From positions 71,699-135,698 of the forward strand of contig CACEAZ010000001.1 in the NCBI GenBank assembly GCA_902557655.1: DNA of 64,000 bases, in the 5' to 3' direction. The notes under the pieces are model-generated. The model saw only the letters and a list, made by a program, of their open reading frames with translations. It had not been told where the DNA came from and searched no databases. Every line of letters starts with the position of its first letter. The stretch's first letter is position 1. A program made the translations under genes and the position numbers. This document shows, piece after piece, positions 1-10,375 of the stretch. The stretch is from an uncultured Bacteroidota bacterium. GTDB taxonomy: Bacteria; Bacteroidota; Bacteroidia; Flavobacteriales; Flavobacteriaceae.

Positions 1-534
1 GGGTTAGATAATTATCTTGGGTTTGATCATAGATTCTATGAAGGCATTCCCAACTACATTAAAGAAGATTTAAATCAGCAAAATATTATTTCTGATATTG
101 CAAGTCAGTATGCTAAAAAACTTATCCCTAGTTCAGATGACTATACATTTCTTGATAAGATAATTTATCACGGAAAGGTTTTGTATTATAAGGACATTAT
201 TTTAGATGAAGTGCCTGACAACTATAAAATTGGATACAGTCAAAAGAAGATAAATTGGGCAATCGAAAATGAATATTTTATTTGGACATATTTTATTGAA
301 AACGAAATTCTATTTGATCCAGACAATAAACTAAATAGTAGATTTATAAACAATGCTCCATTTTCTAAATTCTATTTAGAAAATGATAAAGATTCATCGG
401 AAATGATTGGTAAATTTATTGGTTGGCAGATTGTAAAATCTTTCATGAAAAATAATAAGATTTCTTTTAAAGAAATGACAGCATTAAAACCAATTGATAT
501 TTATAATAAATCAAAATATAAGCCCAAGAAATAA
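1..534 (+). CDS. gldB: Gliding motility lipoprotein GldB, C-terminal part (5' end truncated by window edge)
   Basis: Frame 1 is open from base 1 (GLDNYLGFDHRFYEGIPNYIKEDL...) into the 181..534 ORF; GldB-like C-terminus (GWQIVKSFMKNN...) immediately followed by gldC with a 1-nt stop/start overlap. Confidence 0.85.
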   Translation, partial: GLDNYLGFDHRFYEGIPNYIKEDLNQQNIISDIASQYAKKLIPSSDDYTFLDKIIYHGKVLYYKDIILDEVPDNYKIGYSQKKINWAIENEYFIWTYFIENEILFDPDNKLNSRFINNAPFSKFYLENDKDSSEMIGKFIGWQIVKSFMKNNKISFKEMTALKPIDIYNKSKYKPKK

Positions 535-866
535 TGAAAAAACAAAAATCAAAAATTGAAATTTCTGTAGAGTTAGATGAGAATAAAATTCCAGAAAAAA
601 TTCTATGGTCAGCTAGTGATGGAGGAATTAAAGACCATGAAACAAAAGCAGCGTTTTTATCAGTATGGGATTCAAAAAGAAAAGAAAGTTTACGTATTGA
701 TTTGTGGACTAAAGACATGCCATTGGACGAAATGAAAATTTTCTTTCATCAGATACTTTCGGGTATGGCAACAACATTTAATCGAGCTACTCAAGACGAA
801 AAAATGTCTCAGACAATGTTAGATTTTTGTGACTATTTTGCTGAAAAACTAGAGTTAAAAAAATAA
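534..866 (+). CDS. gldC: Gliding motility protein GldC
   Basis: 110 aa, typical GldC sequence (IPEKILWSASDGG...KAAFLSVWDSKRKESLRIDLWTKDMPLDEMKIFFHQ), overlaps gldB stop. Confidence 0.9.
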   Translation: MKKQKSKIEISVELDENKIPEKILWSASDGGIKDHETKAAFLSVWDSKRKESLRIDLWTKDMPLDEMKIFFHQILSGMATTFNRATQDEKMSQTMLDFCDYFAEKLELKK

Positions 867-868
867 GA

Positions 869-2149
869 TTACCATTCGTTAATTTTATTTGCATCTAATC
901 TTAAAAAGACAAATAAAAGAATTGTAAATGCTATCAAACTGGATCCGCCATAACTTAAAAAAGGTAATGGTATTCCTATAGTAGGGGTGAGTCCCAATAC
1001 CATTCCAATATTTATTAAAAAATGTATAAATAATATTGACGCAGTTGAATAACCATAAACTCTACTGAATTTATTTTTTTGAATTTCTGAAAGATATAAT
1101 ATTCTTAAAATCAGCATTGTATACAGAAAAATTATAAAAATACTTCCAAAAAAACCCCATTCTTCTCCGACTGTACTGAATATATAATCACTGTGTTGTG
1201 CAGGAACAAAATTTCCCATTGTTCGAGTGCCCTTTAAATATCCTTTTCCGGTCAAACCACCTGAGCTTATTGCTTTTTTTGATTCGTTTAAGTTATATAA
1301 AATGGTTTTCTCCATTTTTTTAATTTTAAGTGGATCTTTTTCAAGATTCAGCCATACTTTAATATAATTTCTTTGATGATTTTTTAAAATATTATTGTAA
1401 GTGTAGGTTGTAGCAAAACAAGTTGTTAGACTAAGAAATGAAACAACAATGATCTTAATAATTTTATTTTTGGTTTTTGCTTTGAAAAAATAATATGCAG
1501 TGGTAAAAAGCACAACAATGATGGAAGAGGTTAATAACGAAAATTTAAGTGTAATTATCGATAAAATAATTATTGCAAAAATAGACTTAATATAATTTTG
1601 GGAAATACCCTCTCTATATAAAACAAGAAAAAGCGAAAAAAACACAATTGAACTTCCCGTGTCATTCTGTAAAATAATTATTAGAATTGGTATCAAAATA
1701 ATTAAAAACAATTTTGCTTGGTCTGATATTTTTCTTAAATCAGTTTGATAATCACTAATATATTTTGAAACAGCTAAGGCAACGGTAATCTTTACAAATT
1801 CACTAGGCTGAAGATTAAAACTTCCTATAGGAAACCATGATAAAGCTCCATTTACTCTTTTTCCAAATAAAAACAGGCATATCAATAATATTAACGATAA
1901 GAGGTAAAAGATACTTGAAAATCTCTCATAAAATTTTACATCTATAGAAATTACAATGAAACCAACAAATAGTGAAATGAAAGCATAGATGAATTGTTTT
2001 CCATATAATTTTGTGAAATCAAAAAGAAAAATTTCTTCTCCTGAGACACTTGAGGATAAAATATTTCCAACACCAAAACCAACAAGCAAAAGATAAATTG
2101 AAATTATTATCCAATCTAATTTTAATCTATTTTTTCTCTGCCCAATCAT
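869..2149 (-). CDS. rodA: Rod shape-determining protein RodA (SEDS glycosyltransferase)
   Basis: Multi-TM FtsW/RodA/SpoVE family; C-terminal GIPLPFLSYGGSSLI motif; downstream of mrdA. Confidence 0.95.
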   Translation of the reverse strand: MIGQRKNRLKLDWIIISIYLLLVGFGVGNILSSSVSGEEIFLFDFTKLYGKQFIYAFISLFVGFIVISIDVKFYERFSSIFYLLSLILLICLFLFGKRVNGALSWFPIGSFNLQPSEFVKITVALAVSKYISDYQTDLRKISDQAKLFLIILIPILIIILQNDTGSSIVFFSLFLVLYREGISQNYIKSIFAIIILSIITLKFSLLTSSIIVVLFTTAYYFFKAKTKNKIIKIIVVSFLSLTTCFATTYTYNNILKNHQRNYIKVWLNLEKDPLKIKKMEKTILYNLNESKKAISSGGLTGKGYLKGTRTMGNFVPAQHSDYIFSTVGEEWGFFGSIFIIFLYTMLILRILYLSEIQKNKFSRVYGYSTASILFIHFLINIGMVLGLTPTIGIPLPFLSYGGSSLIAFTILLFVFLRLDANKINEW

Positions 2150-4011
2150 AGCTTATTTATAGAAAATGGCTTACCCGAAAATGGTTTTAAATACTCATTT
2201 TCTAAGCTCTTATTAATAACCAGTTCCTCAGTTTTTTTAAGAGTTACATATCCTTTTAAATATTTTTCGATCATCAAACTTGTTATTCTACCCGCCCATG
2301 TTGACCCGTAATAGCCATTTTCCACCAATACAGCAATGGCAATTTTTGGATTTTCTTTTGGAGCATAAGCAACAAAAATTGAATGGTCAGTCAGTTGAGT
2401 TTTTTTACCTTCAAGTCTTGTAAAATTTTCAGCTGTTCCCGATTTACCAAATATTTCTATTCCAGGAATATTTAAAAACTTACCGGTTCCACTTTTATAA
2501 ACCTCTTTTAGTCCAATTTCAATTATATCAAAATGTTGTTTATCGATTTCAATAATATTTTTTTTCCTAAATCTCTCTTCGATTGAGTCACCTTGAATAT
2601 TTTTAATTATATGAGGAGTATAATAATATCCCTTATTAGCAACTGCGGCCATCATATTAGCAAGTTGAATTGGAGTAACCAGAATTTCTCCTTGACCAAT
2701 CGAGTTAGATAAGTTTGTAGTGGGGCCCCATCTAAAATCCGGATACCATTTGTCATAAAATTCAGAGTCAGGAATAATTCCTTTTTTACCTACAGGTAAG
2801 TCGTTATTCAAAAAATTTCCAAGACCAAAACTCTGAACACTTGAGCTCCACTTATCAAAATTCTTTGAAATTTCATTGTCCATATTAATTGTCTTTCTGT
2901 AGGCTTCAGCAAAGTATGAATTACAAGATTCTGAAATGCCATTATAAATATTTCTGTATCCACCACCACAATGACACTTCATTGATTTTTTATTTTTACC
3001 ATAGACATATGATCCGTTACAGTATATTGTACTTTTTTCAGAAACGGCATTTTCCTGCAAAGCGATTAACCCAACGATTATTTTAAAAGGAGATCCCGCC
3101 GGAAAAGTTGATAATAATCCTTTATCAATGAGTGGTCTATAAATACTGTCTTTATATAGTTCATAATAATTTTTGGACCTTTCTCTACCAACTAGTAAAT
3201 TTGGATTATAGGAGGGGGCAGAAACAAGAGAAAGTAGTTCACCAGTTGCTGGCTCTATTGCGACTATAGCTCCTCTTTTATTTACCATTAATGATTCCCC
3301 GTATTCCTGTAAATCAGAATCTATTGTTATAGTTAAATCATTTCCTGCGATCGAATTTATATCATTATTGCCATTGTTAAAATTACCTATGTCCCTGTTA
3401 AACCTATCTTTTTGAATAAATTTAATTCCTTTCTCTCCCCTTAAATATTTTTCATAAGAAAGTTCAACTCCTTGTTTGCCTATAATGTCTCCAGTAGTGT
3501 AATACGGGTCTTTTTCAATATTAGATCTGTTTACCTCCGCTACATAGCCTAGAACATTTGCTCCAATTTTTGTATTATATTCTCTGAGGTTTCTTTTTTG
3601 AATATAAAACCCCTCATATTTCCTTATTTTTTCGGCTAAAAAACCGTAATCATTCTTTGAAAGATGTGCTAAAAATACAGATGGTATTCTTCTTGAGTAG
3701 TTGCTAGTCCTATCTAACTTATTAACGAAATACTCTTTAGAAATTTTAAGCAAACCACAGAATTCAGTTGTATCCAGCTCTTTGACTTCCCCTGGGATTA
3801 CCATAACATCATAAGAGGGTTGGTTTGAAACTAGTAGCTTATTATTTCTATCATAAATATATCCTCTTTTAGGATATGTGTAAACCTTCCTTATCGCATT
3901 ATCTTCATAAATTGAATACGGTTCTGTTGCATAAACCTGCAGATAGAAAAGCCTAGCAATAAAAGTTAAGGAAGTAAAAAGAACCAATATGAAGAATAAG
4001 CTTTTTCTCAT
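2146..4011 (-). CDS. mrdA: Penicillin-binding protein 2 (transpeptidase)
   Basis: PBP dimerisation domain and transpeptidase motifs (KSGTAEN), N-terminal TM; 4-nt overlap with rodA. Confidence 0.95.
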   Translation of the reverse strand: MRKSLFFILVLFTSLTFIARLFYLQVYATEPYSIYEDNAIRKVYTYPKRGYIYDRNNKLLVSNQPSYDVMVIPGEVKELDTTEFCGLLKISKEYFVNKLDRTSNYSRRIPSVFLAHLSKNDYGFLAEKIRKYEGFYIQKRNLREYNTKIGANVLGYVAEVNRSNIEKDPYYTTGDIIGKQGVELSYEKYLRGEKGIKFIQKDRFNRDIGNFNNGNNDINSIAGNDLTITIDSDLQEYGESLMVNKRGAIVAIEPATGELLSLVSAPSYNPNLLVGRERSKNYYELYKDSIYRPLIDKGLLSTFPAGSPFKIIVGLIALQENAVSEKSTIYCNGSYVYGKNKKSMKCHCGGGYRNIYNGISESCNSYFAEAYRKTINMDNEISKNFDKWSSSVQSFGLGNFLNNDLPVGKKGIIPDSEFYDKWYPDFRWGPTTNLSNSIGQGEILVTPIQLANMMAAVANKGYYYTPHIIKNIQGDSIEERFRKKNIIEIDKQHFDIIEIGLKEVYKSGTGKFLNIPGIEIFGKSGTAENFTRLEGKKTQLTDHSIFVAYAPKENPKIAIAVLVENGYYGSTWAGRITSLMIEKYLKGYVTLKKTEELVINKSLENEYLKPFSGKPFSINKL

Positions 4012-4511
4012 TTGGATTTTTTCATTAAAAATTGATATAACACATAAATAGATATGAAGGTAAAAATGCTATTACTTATTATGTTATTAAAAATTAAATT
4101 AGCTTGTGATAGATTAAAAACTTCTAGACTAAATAAGATTATATGATGAATAATTATCATTGAAAAAAGATAAAATATATTTTGTTTAAGTTCTAAGGAA
4201 TTGAATTTCACAACTTGATGTTCGTATGCCATACCAAAAAAAAGTTTAAGCAGGTAGGGTCTAAAATATGCGATGCAAAGCGTAGAGGCTGCATGAATTC
4301 CGTGGGTATCAGAAAACAAATCAATTAGTAAACCATAAATAAAGGCAAGAATTATAAATACAGATCTGTTATTTTTAATGGGATAATATATTATAAAATA
4401 TATATAAATAAAAGGATTTAGATATCCTAAAAAATTTATATTGTTCAGAAGGAGTGACTGTATTAAAATAAGAGAAGCACCTAATATTAAATTGTAAATT
4501 ATATTATTCAT
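4008..4511 (-). CDS. mreD: Rod shape-determining protein MreD
   Basis: Small multi-TM protein between mreC and mrdA; LIDLFSDTHGIHAAST motif. Confidence 0.85.
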   Translation of the reverse strand: MNNIIYNLILGASLILIQSLLLNNINFLGYLNPFIYIYFIIYYPIKNNRSVFIILAFIYGLLIDLFSDTHGIHAASTLCIAYFRPYLLKLFFGMAYEHQVVKFNSLELKQNIFYLFSMIIIHHIILFSLEVFNLSQANLIFNNIISNSIFTFISIYVLYQFLMKKSK

Positions 4512-5304
4512 TTAGTAAATTTATTTCGGTAGTATTGTTATTATTTATTAAATATAAATTTTCAATATTTGTCATATCTGTTGACAAATTCACCTCTAAT
4601 TCCAAATAATTTTCTGAGTTATCAAGTTTAAAGGATTGGATATATCCAATTAGTATTCCTTTTGGAAAAATTAATGAATTGCCCCCTGTAACAATTGTAT
4701 CACCAATTTTAATTTTGGCTTGTTTTGGAACATCCTTTAATTGGACTTTATTAATATTTTTTCCATTCCACGATAAAACCCCAAAATAATTTGAATTTTT
4801 AAATTTTGCATTGAGTAAAAAATTTGTGTTTAAGATTGAAATAAGTCTTGAGTAATTTGTAGTAGTTTTATCAATAATTCCTACCACCCCATTTGATGAT
4901 ATTACACCGTTGTCAATACCAATTCCATGTTTAGAGCCTTTATTAATGGTAATAAAATTATTCGTTTTAGAATAGCTATTTTTTATAACCGATGCTGTCA
5001 TTACTTCAAAACCTATTGAATTTATCGAATCAAAACTTTTAGTAGGGGTCTCTGAATTAAATAAGATCTTTTTAAGGTTTTTGTTTTCTTCTAATAATAA
5101 TTGATTTTGAAGCTCAAGATTTAAATATTTTGAAACCGTAAACTTTGTGTCGTAAAGAGATGAAAATATAAAATTACTAGAGTTTATAAATTTACTTTTG
5201 TTGTACTCGTTGTAGCTAAAATTAAGTGAAATTGAAATTGACAGCAACGTTAGAAATAAAATAAAATTCTTATTTCTGATTAAGAAATAAATAATTCGTT
5301 GCAT
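4504..5304 (-). CDS. mreC: Rod shape-determining protein MreC
   Basis: N-terminal TM, coiled coil, MreC beta domains (INKGSKHGIGIDNGVISSNGVVGII...TGGNSLIFPKGILIGYI). Confidence 0.93.
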   Translation of the reverse strand: MQRIIYFLIRNKNFILFLTLLSISISLNFSYNEYNKSKFINSSNFIFSSLYDTKFTVSKYLNLELQNQLLLEENKNLKKILFNSETPTKSFDSINSIGFEVMTASVIKNSYSKTNNFITINKGSKHGIGIDNGVISSNGVVGIIDKTTTNYSRLISILNTNFLLNAKFKNSNYFGVLSWNGKNINKVQLKDVPKQAKIKIGDTIVTGGNSLIFPKGILIGYIQSFKLDNSENYLELEVNLSTDMTNIENLYLINNNNTTEINLLNE

Positions 5305-5314
5305 ACTTTTCTAT

Positions 5315-6343
5315 CTATTTTATCAAGACGCTTTTGTATTTTGGAATATTTTTTAAAACAATACCTGTTCCTCTTACAACAGCTCGAAGTGGGTCTTCTG
5401 CAATGTATACTGGAAGATCGGTCTTCTTTGAAAGTCGTTTATCTAAACCTCTAAGCATAGATCCACCCCCGGCTAAATACATCCCCGTATTATAAATATC
5501 AGCAGCAAGTTCTGGAGGTGTCTTGGATAATGTCTCCATTACTGAATCTTCGACCCTTAATATTGATTTCTCTAAAGCTTTTACTATTTCTCTGTAGGAT
5601 ATTTCAATTTGTTTTGGTTTACCGGTTAATAAATCACGGCCTTGAACACTCATTTCTTCAGGGGGGTCGTCAAGATCTTCTGTTGCTGCACCAATCTGAA
5701 TTTTTATTTTTTCAGCAGTTCTGTCTCCCACATAAAGATTATGCTGGGTTCTCATGTAGTAAATGATATCGTTTGTAAAAACATCACCTGCTACTTTTAA
5801 AGATTGGTCACAAACAATCCCTCCCAATGCAATAACTGCAATTTCTGTAGTTCCTCCACCAATATCTATAATCATATTTCCTTTTGGCTGCATAATATCT
5901 ACTCCAATTCCAATTGCTGCTGCCATTGGTTCGTGAATTAGATAGACCTCTTTTCCATTAACCCTTTCAGCAGATTCTTTCACAGCCCTCATTTCAACCT
6001 CTGTAATTCCAGAGGGAATACAAATTACCATTATAAGTGAGGGGGAAAATATTTTATTTTTTAAAGTAGGAATACTTTTAATGAATAAGTTAATCATCTG
6101 CTCTGATGCGTCAAAATCAGCAATTACACCATCTTTTAGAGGTCTTATTGTTTTGATACTTTCATGGGTCTTTCCTTGCATTAAATTTGCTTCATTCCCT
6201 ACAGCTATAATTTTTCCTGAGATTCTATCCTTAGCGACGATTGAAGGACTATCTACAACAACTTTATCGTTGTGTATTATTAAAGTATTCGCTGTACCCA
6301 AATCGATTGCAATCTCTTCCGTTAAAAAATCAAAAAACCCCAT
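5315..6343 (-). CDS. mreB: Rod shape-determining protein MreB (actin-like)
   Basis: EIAIDLGTANTLI, MIIDIGGGTTEIAVI, GMYLAGGGSMLRGLD. Confidence 0.98.
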   Translation of the reverse strand: MGFFDFLTEEIAIDLGTANTLIIHNDKVVVDSPSIVAKDRISGKIIAVGNEANLMQGKTHESIKTIRPLKDGVIADFDASEQMINLFIKSIPTLKNKIFSPSLIMVICIPSGITEVEMRAVKESAERVNGKEVYLIHEPMAAAIGIGVDIMQPKGNMIIDIGGGTTEIAVIALGGIVCDQSLKVAGDVFTNDIIYYMRTQHNLYVGDRTAEKIKIQIGAATEDLDDPPEEMSVQGRDLLTGKPKQIEISYREIVKALEKSILRVEDSVMETLSKTPPELAADIYNTGMYLAGGGSMLRGLDKRLSKKTDLPVYIAEDPLRAVVRGTGIVLKNIPKYKSVLIK

Positions 6344-6434
6344 AGGTTAAAGAAAAAAAAATAAAGTTTATAATACTCAGGCCTGTAATGTAAATCTAAG
6401 AATAAAAATTAAATAATAAAACAATAAATTCATA

Positions 6435-7931
6435 TCAATGTTTAAAATGTCTAACCCCTGTAAAAACCATAGCAATTTTGTTATTATTACAGTAATCCAC
6501 ACTTAAATTATCTTTTATTGATCCTCCGGGTTGAATAATTGAATTTATACCTTTATTATGAGCAATTTCTACGCAGTCTGGGAAAGGAAAAAATGCATCA
6601 CTTGCCATACTAGAACCCTTTAAATCAAAACCAAATTTTTCAGCTTTTTCAATGGCTTGATTTAACGCATCAACCCTGCTAGTTTGACCTGTTCCACTTG
6701 CTAGTAGTTGTTTATTTTTTACTAAAACAATAGTGTTTGATTTTGTATTTTTTGAAATTTTGGAAGCGAATAACAAATCTTCAATTTGATCGGGATTGGG
6801 TTTAATTTTTGTTGGATACTTTAGCATTTCAATACTATCGCTTATATTATCTGGTGATTGTTTTAATGATCCATTCAAACATGTTCTAAAAAGTTGCTCT
6901 TTTTTAGGATAGTCGTTTAAAAGTAATATTATTCTATTCTTTTTTTCTTTTAATTTTTCTAAAGCATCTGAATCAAATTCTGGGGAAATAACCACTTCAC
7001 AGAACAAAGAATTAATGGTGTTTGCAGTTTCAAAATCAATTTTCTTATTAGAAATTAAGATACCCCCAAATGCAGAAATTGGATCAGCTGCTAAGGCAGA
7101 ATCATAAGCTTCTTTTATACTAGATTTCATCGCAATTCCACATGCATTATTGTGTTTTAATATGGCAAATGTGGGCTGGTCATCTTTGAATTCAGACATT
7201 AATTCCATGGCTGCATCTATGTCCAAAAAGTTATTATAGCTAAGTTCTTTACCATGTAATTTTGAAAAAACTTTATTGATATTTCCTGAAAAAAATCCCT
7301 TTTGGTGTGGGTTTTCACCATATCTTAACTCAGATTCTTTTACTCCTTCAAAATATCCTTGAATGGCAGAATCATACGAAGAAGATGTTCTGAATGATTT
7401 TGCGGCAAATAATTTTCTATCCTCTTCATTTAAAACACCATCTTGCGTCTTATATTTTTTTAAGAAAAGTTTGTAGTCATTCATGGATGAAATACAGGTA
7501 ACATTTTTAAAATTTTTTGCGGCTGCCCTTATCAAGGCAATTCCTCCAATGTCAATTTTTTCTATTATTTCAGATTCGCTTTTACTATTTTTTACTGTTT
7601 TTTCAAATGGATAAAGATCAACAATGACAAGATCAATCGAAGGGATATCAAATTTCTCTTTTTCTTCAATGTCATTTTTATTATCCCTTCGGTAAAGTAT
7701 TCCACCAAATATTTTTGGATGTAAGGTTTTTACTCTTCCCCCAAAAATTGAGGGATAGTCAGTTACATTTTCAACTTCTGTAACATTATAACCAAGTTCT
7801 GAAATGTATTTATATGTTCCACCTGTTGAGTATATTTTTACATCATTCTTAGAAAGTTCTTCAACGATGGGTTCGATACCTTGCTTTGAAAAAACAGATA
7901 TTAATGCAGAATTTATTCTTAAGTCATTCAT
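6435..7931 (-). CDS. purH: Bifunctional AICAR formyltransferase / IMP cyclohydrolase
   Basis: STGGTYKYISELG, GGRVKTLHPKIFGGIL, LRYGENPHQKG, AILKHNNACGIA. Confidence 0.97.
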   Translation of the reverse strand: MNDLRINSALISVFSKQGIEPIVEELSKNDVKIYSTGGTYKYISELGYNVTEVENVTDYPSIFGGRVKTLHPKIFGGILYRRDNKNDIEEKEKFDIPSIDLVIVDLYPFEKTVKNSKSESEIIEKIDIGGIALIRAAAKNFKNVTCISSMNDYKLFLKKYKTQDGVLNEEDRKLFAAKSFRTSSSYDSAIQGYFEGVKESELRYGENPHQKGFFSGNINKVFSKLHGKELSYNNFLDIDAAMELMSEFKDDQPTFAILKHNNACGIAMKSSIKEAYDSALAADPISAFGGILISNKKIDFETANTINSLFCEVVISPEFDSDALEKLKEKKNRIILLLNDYPKKEQLFRTCLNGSLKQSPDNISDSIEMLKYPTKIKPNPDQIEDLLFASKISKNTKSNTIVLVKNKQLLASGTGQTSRVDALNQAIEKAEKFGFDLKGSSMASDAFFPFPDCVEIAHNKGINSIIQPGGSIKDNLSVDYCNNNKIAMVFTGVRHFKH

Positions 7932-8087
7932 AATTTCAAAATTAAATAAATTGATAACCGAATTATCTTAATTAAACATTAAAGAATTCAATTTTGTTAA
8001 CACCTTTTTTTGATAAGTTAATATTTTGATATTATTGAAATATCTATTTCGATATTTACTATTTTTATATTATTAATTTAGTAATTA

Positions 8088-10364
8088 ATGAAACAGATAT
8101 TTTTTTTGTTTTTTCTTCTCTGGTCAGTGACCTTTTTTACTCAAAATCTGTCAGGGATGGTTGTGGAAATACTTGACGATAATGAAGTTCCAGTTGTTGG
8201 TGCAAATATCTATTTAGTTGACAACTCAAAGGGAGTTGTCTCCGACCAAAATGGAAATTTTCTTATCAATGACATTAAAGATGCGAAAGAATTTGTTGTT
8301 AGCTATATAGGCTATTTAAACGACACGCTTCAAACCAAAAATAAATATTCAAAAGTTATATTAAAACCTGATACAAGTTTAGAAGCGATAACAATTAATT
8401 TTAAAGAAAAGTCTTCATCTGTGTCCTTGCTAAGTTCTGCAAATGTCTTAAAAATAAGCTCTGAAGAATTATTAAAAGCTGCTTGCTGTAATCTTGCTGA
8501 AAGTTTTGAAACTACCCCTTCAATAGACGTGAATTTTTCTGATGCAATTTCTGGAAAAAAGCAAATTAACATGTTAGGTTTAGCTAGTCCAAATATTTTG
8601 ATATCCGTTGAAAATATACCTTCTATAAGAGGCGCTTTGAATGCATATGGACTAACATTTATTCCAGGCACATGGATTGAAAGTATACAGGTTGCAAAGG
8701 GTTCGGGAAGTGTTGTAAATGGTTATGAGAGTGTTTCAGGACAGATTAATGCTGAACTACTTAAGCCTATGTCTGATAAGAAGTTTTTCGCTAATGCGTA
8801 TTACAACTCTATGGAAAGATTTGAATTAAACACTCATTATTCCACAAAATTTACGGAAAAAATTGATTATGGTTTGTATTTGCACGCTGATAAAAAAGAC
8901 AACAGAGACGACCATAACAATGATAATTTTGGTGATACTCCTACGGGTCAACAAATTAATATTTTAAATAGATTTCAGTATACCAATGCAAACAAGGGTC
9001 TAGTTGGTTTTTTTGATATTAATTATGTTGGTGATGAAAGGGTCTATGGAGAAATTGATTATTTTGATCCCGCTATTATTCCTGGGCCTCCTATTAATGA
9101 TTCTTGGGGTGGTTCTGCAGATTCCAATATTTTTAGAAGTACTTTAAAATTTGGATATGTTAATCCAGATATAACTTACAGGTCTTTAGGGTTACAATTG
9201 TCATATAGCAATGTTGATCAGGGGGCTGATTTTGGAAATAGTTTTCATGATACAAGACATGCTAGTTTTTACTCCAATTTGGTATATAATTCTATAATTG
9301 GCGATACCAGAAGTAAAATTAAAACCGGAATTTCATTTGCGCATGATAATTATGACGAATCCGTTAACAATTTAAATACATCATTTTTTGACTTAGATAG
9401 AACAGAAAAGTCAATTGGGGCATATTTTGAATACAATTATGATAATCTCGATAATTTAAATCTATCTGCTGGGATAAGGTATGACAATCATAACATTATA
9501 GGTAATTTCATCTCACCTAGATTACATATTAGATATCAGGCGCTGCCAAAAACAACGATAAAAATGTCTGCAGGTAAAGCAAACAGAATCGCCAATCTCT
9601 TTTCTGAAAATCAAAAACTATTTTACAGTTCAAGATTAATTTCTTTTTCCAGTGCAGATTCTTCAAGTGGGTTTATGTCATATAATTATTTTGACATGAA
9701 GCCTGAAGTTGCTTGGAATTATGGAGCTTCAATAATTCAGAGTTTCAAACTATTTGGCAAAGATTCTCAATTAATAATAGATTACTACATTACAGATTTT
9801 GAAAGCAGAGTTGTTGTTGATTGGGAAAGCCCTTCAAATATTTTATTTTATAATTTAGTTGGTAGAAGTTATGCGAAGAGCTTTCAAGCACAATTTTCTT
9901 ATTCTTTAGCAAATAGTATTGATTTACTATTTGCTTATAAAAACACTGATGCCAAAACAGATTATATTTCTGGCAGGCTACAAAACCCATTAACCCCTTA
10001 CGACAGATTTTTTCTAAACCTTTCATTCGATGGTCCTTCAAACGAAAAATCAAGGAAATGGAAATTTGATTTAACCTATAATCATTTAGGTAAACAAAGA
10101 ATTCCTTCAACTATTCAAAACCCGGAAATATTTAGATTAAATCCCTTTTCGTCAAAGCTGGATTTAATTAACTCTCAAATTACAAGGGTTTTTTCAGATT
10201 CATTTGAAGTTTATTTAGGTGTTGAAAATCTGACAAATTACAAACAAACTGATGGTATTATTTCTAATTCTGATCCGTTTGGTCAATATTTTGATGCAAC
10301 CATGGTTTATGGTCCAGTTTCTGGAAGAATGTCGTATCTTGGACTTAGGTATAAGATTAATTAA
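8088..10364 (+). CDS. TonB-dependent outer-membrane receptor with CarboxypepD_reg-like N-terminal domain; plug contains a CC pair
   Basis: Signal peptide, VVGANIYLVDNSKGVVSDQNGNF carboxypeptidase-regulatory-like domain, plug (ESIQVAKGSGSVVNGYESVSGQINAELLKP), beta-barrel C-terminus; followed 11 nt later by an HMA protein. Confidence 0.93.
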   Translation: MKQIFFLFFLLWSVTFFTQNLSGMVVEILDDNEVPVVGANIYLVDNSKGVVSDQNGNFLINDIKDAKEFVVSYIGYLNDTLQTKNKYSKVILKPDTSLEAITINFKEKSSSVSLLSSANVLKISSEELLKAACCNLAESFETTPSIDVNFSDAISGKKQINMLGLASPNILISVENIPSIRGALNAYGLTFIPGTWIESIQVAKGSGSVVNGYESVSGQINAELLKPMSDKKFFANAYYNSMERFELNTHYSTKFTEKIDYGLYLHADKKDNRDDHNNDNFGDTPTGQQINILNRFQYTNANKGLVGFFDINYVGDERVYGEIDYFDPAIIPGPPINDSWGGSADSNIFRSTLKFGYVNPDITYRSLGLQLSYSNVDQGADFGNSFHDTRHASFYSNLVYNSIIGDTRSKIKTGISFAHDNYDESVNNLNTSFFDLDRTEKSIGAYFEYNYDNLDNLNLSAGIRYDNHNIIGNFISPRLHIRYQALPKTTIKMSAGKANRIANLFSENQKLFYSSRLISFSSADSSSGFMSYNYFDMKPEVAWNYGASIIQSFKLFGKDSQLIIDYYITDFESRVVVDWESPSNILFYNLVGRSYAKSFQAQFSYSLANSIDLLFAYKNTDAKTDYISGRLQNPLTPYDRFFLNLSFDGPSNEKSRKWKFDLTYNHLGKQRIPSTIQNPEIFRLNPFSSKLDLINSQITRVFSDSFEVYLGVENLTNYKQTDGIISNSDPFGQYFDATMVYGPVSGRMSYLGLRYKIN

Positions 10365-10375
10365 ATTAGTAATTC

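Noticed and set aside
467-718. 83-aa minus-strand ORF
   Set aside because: Overlaps gldB/gldC on the opposite strand; no support.
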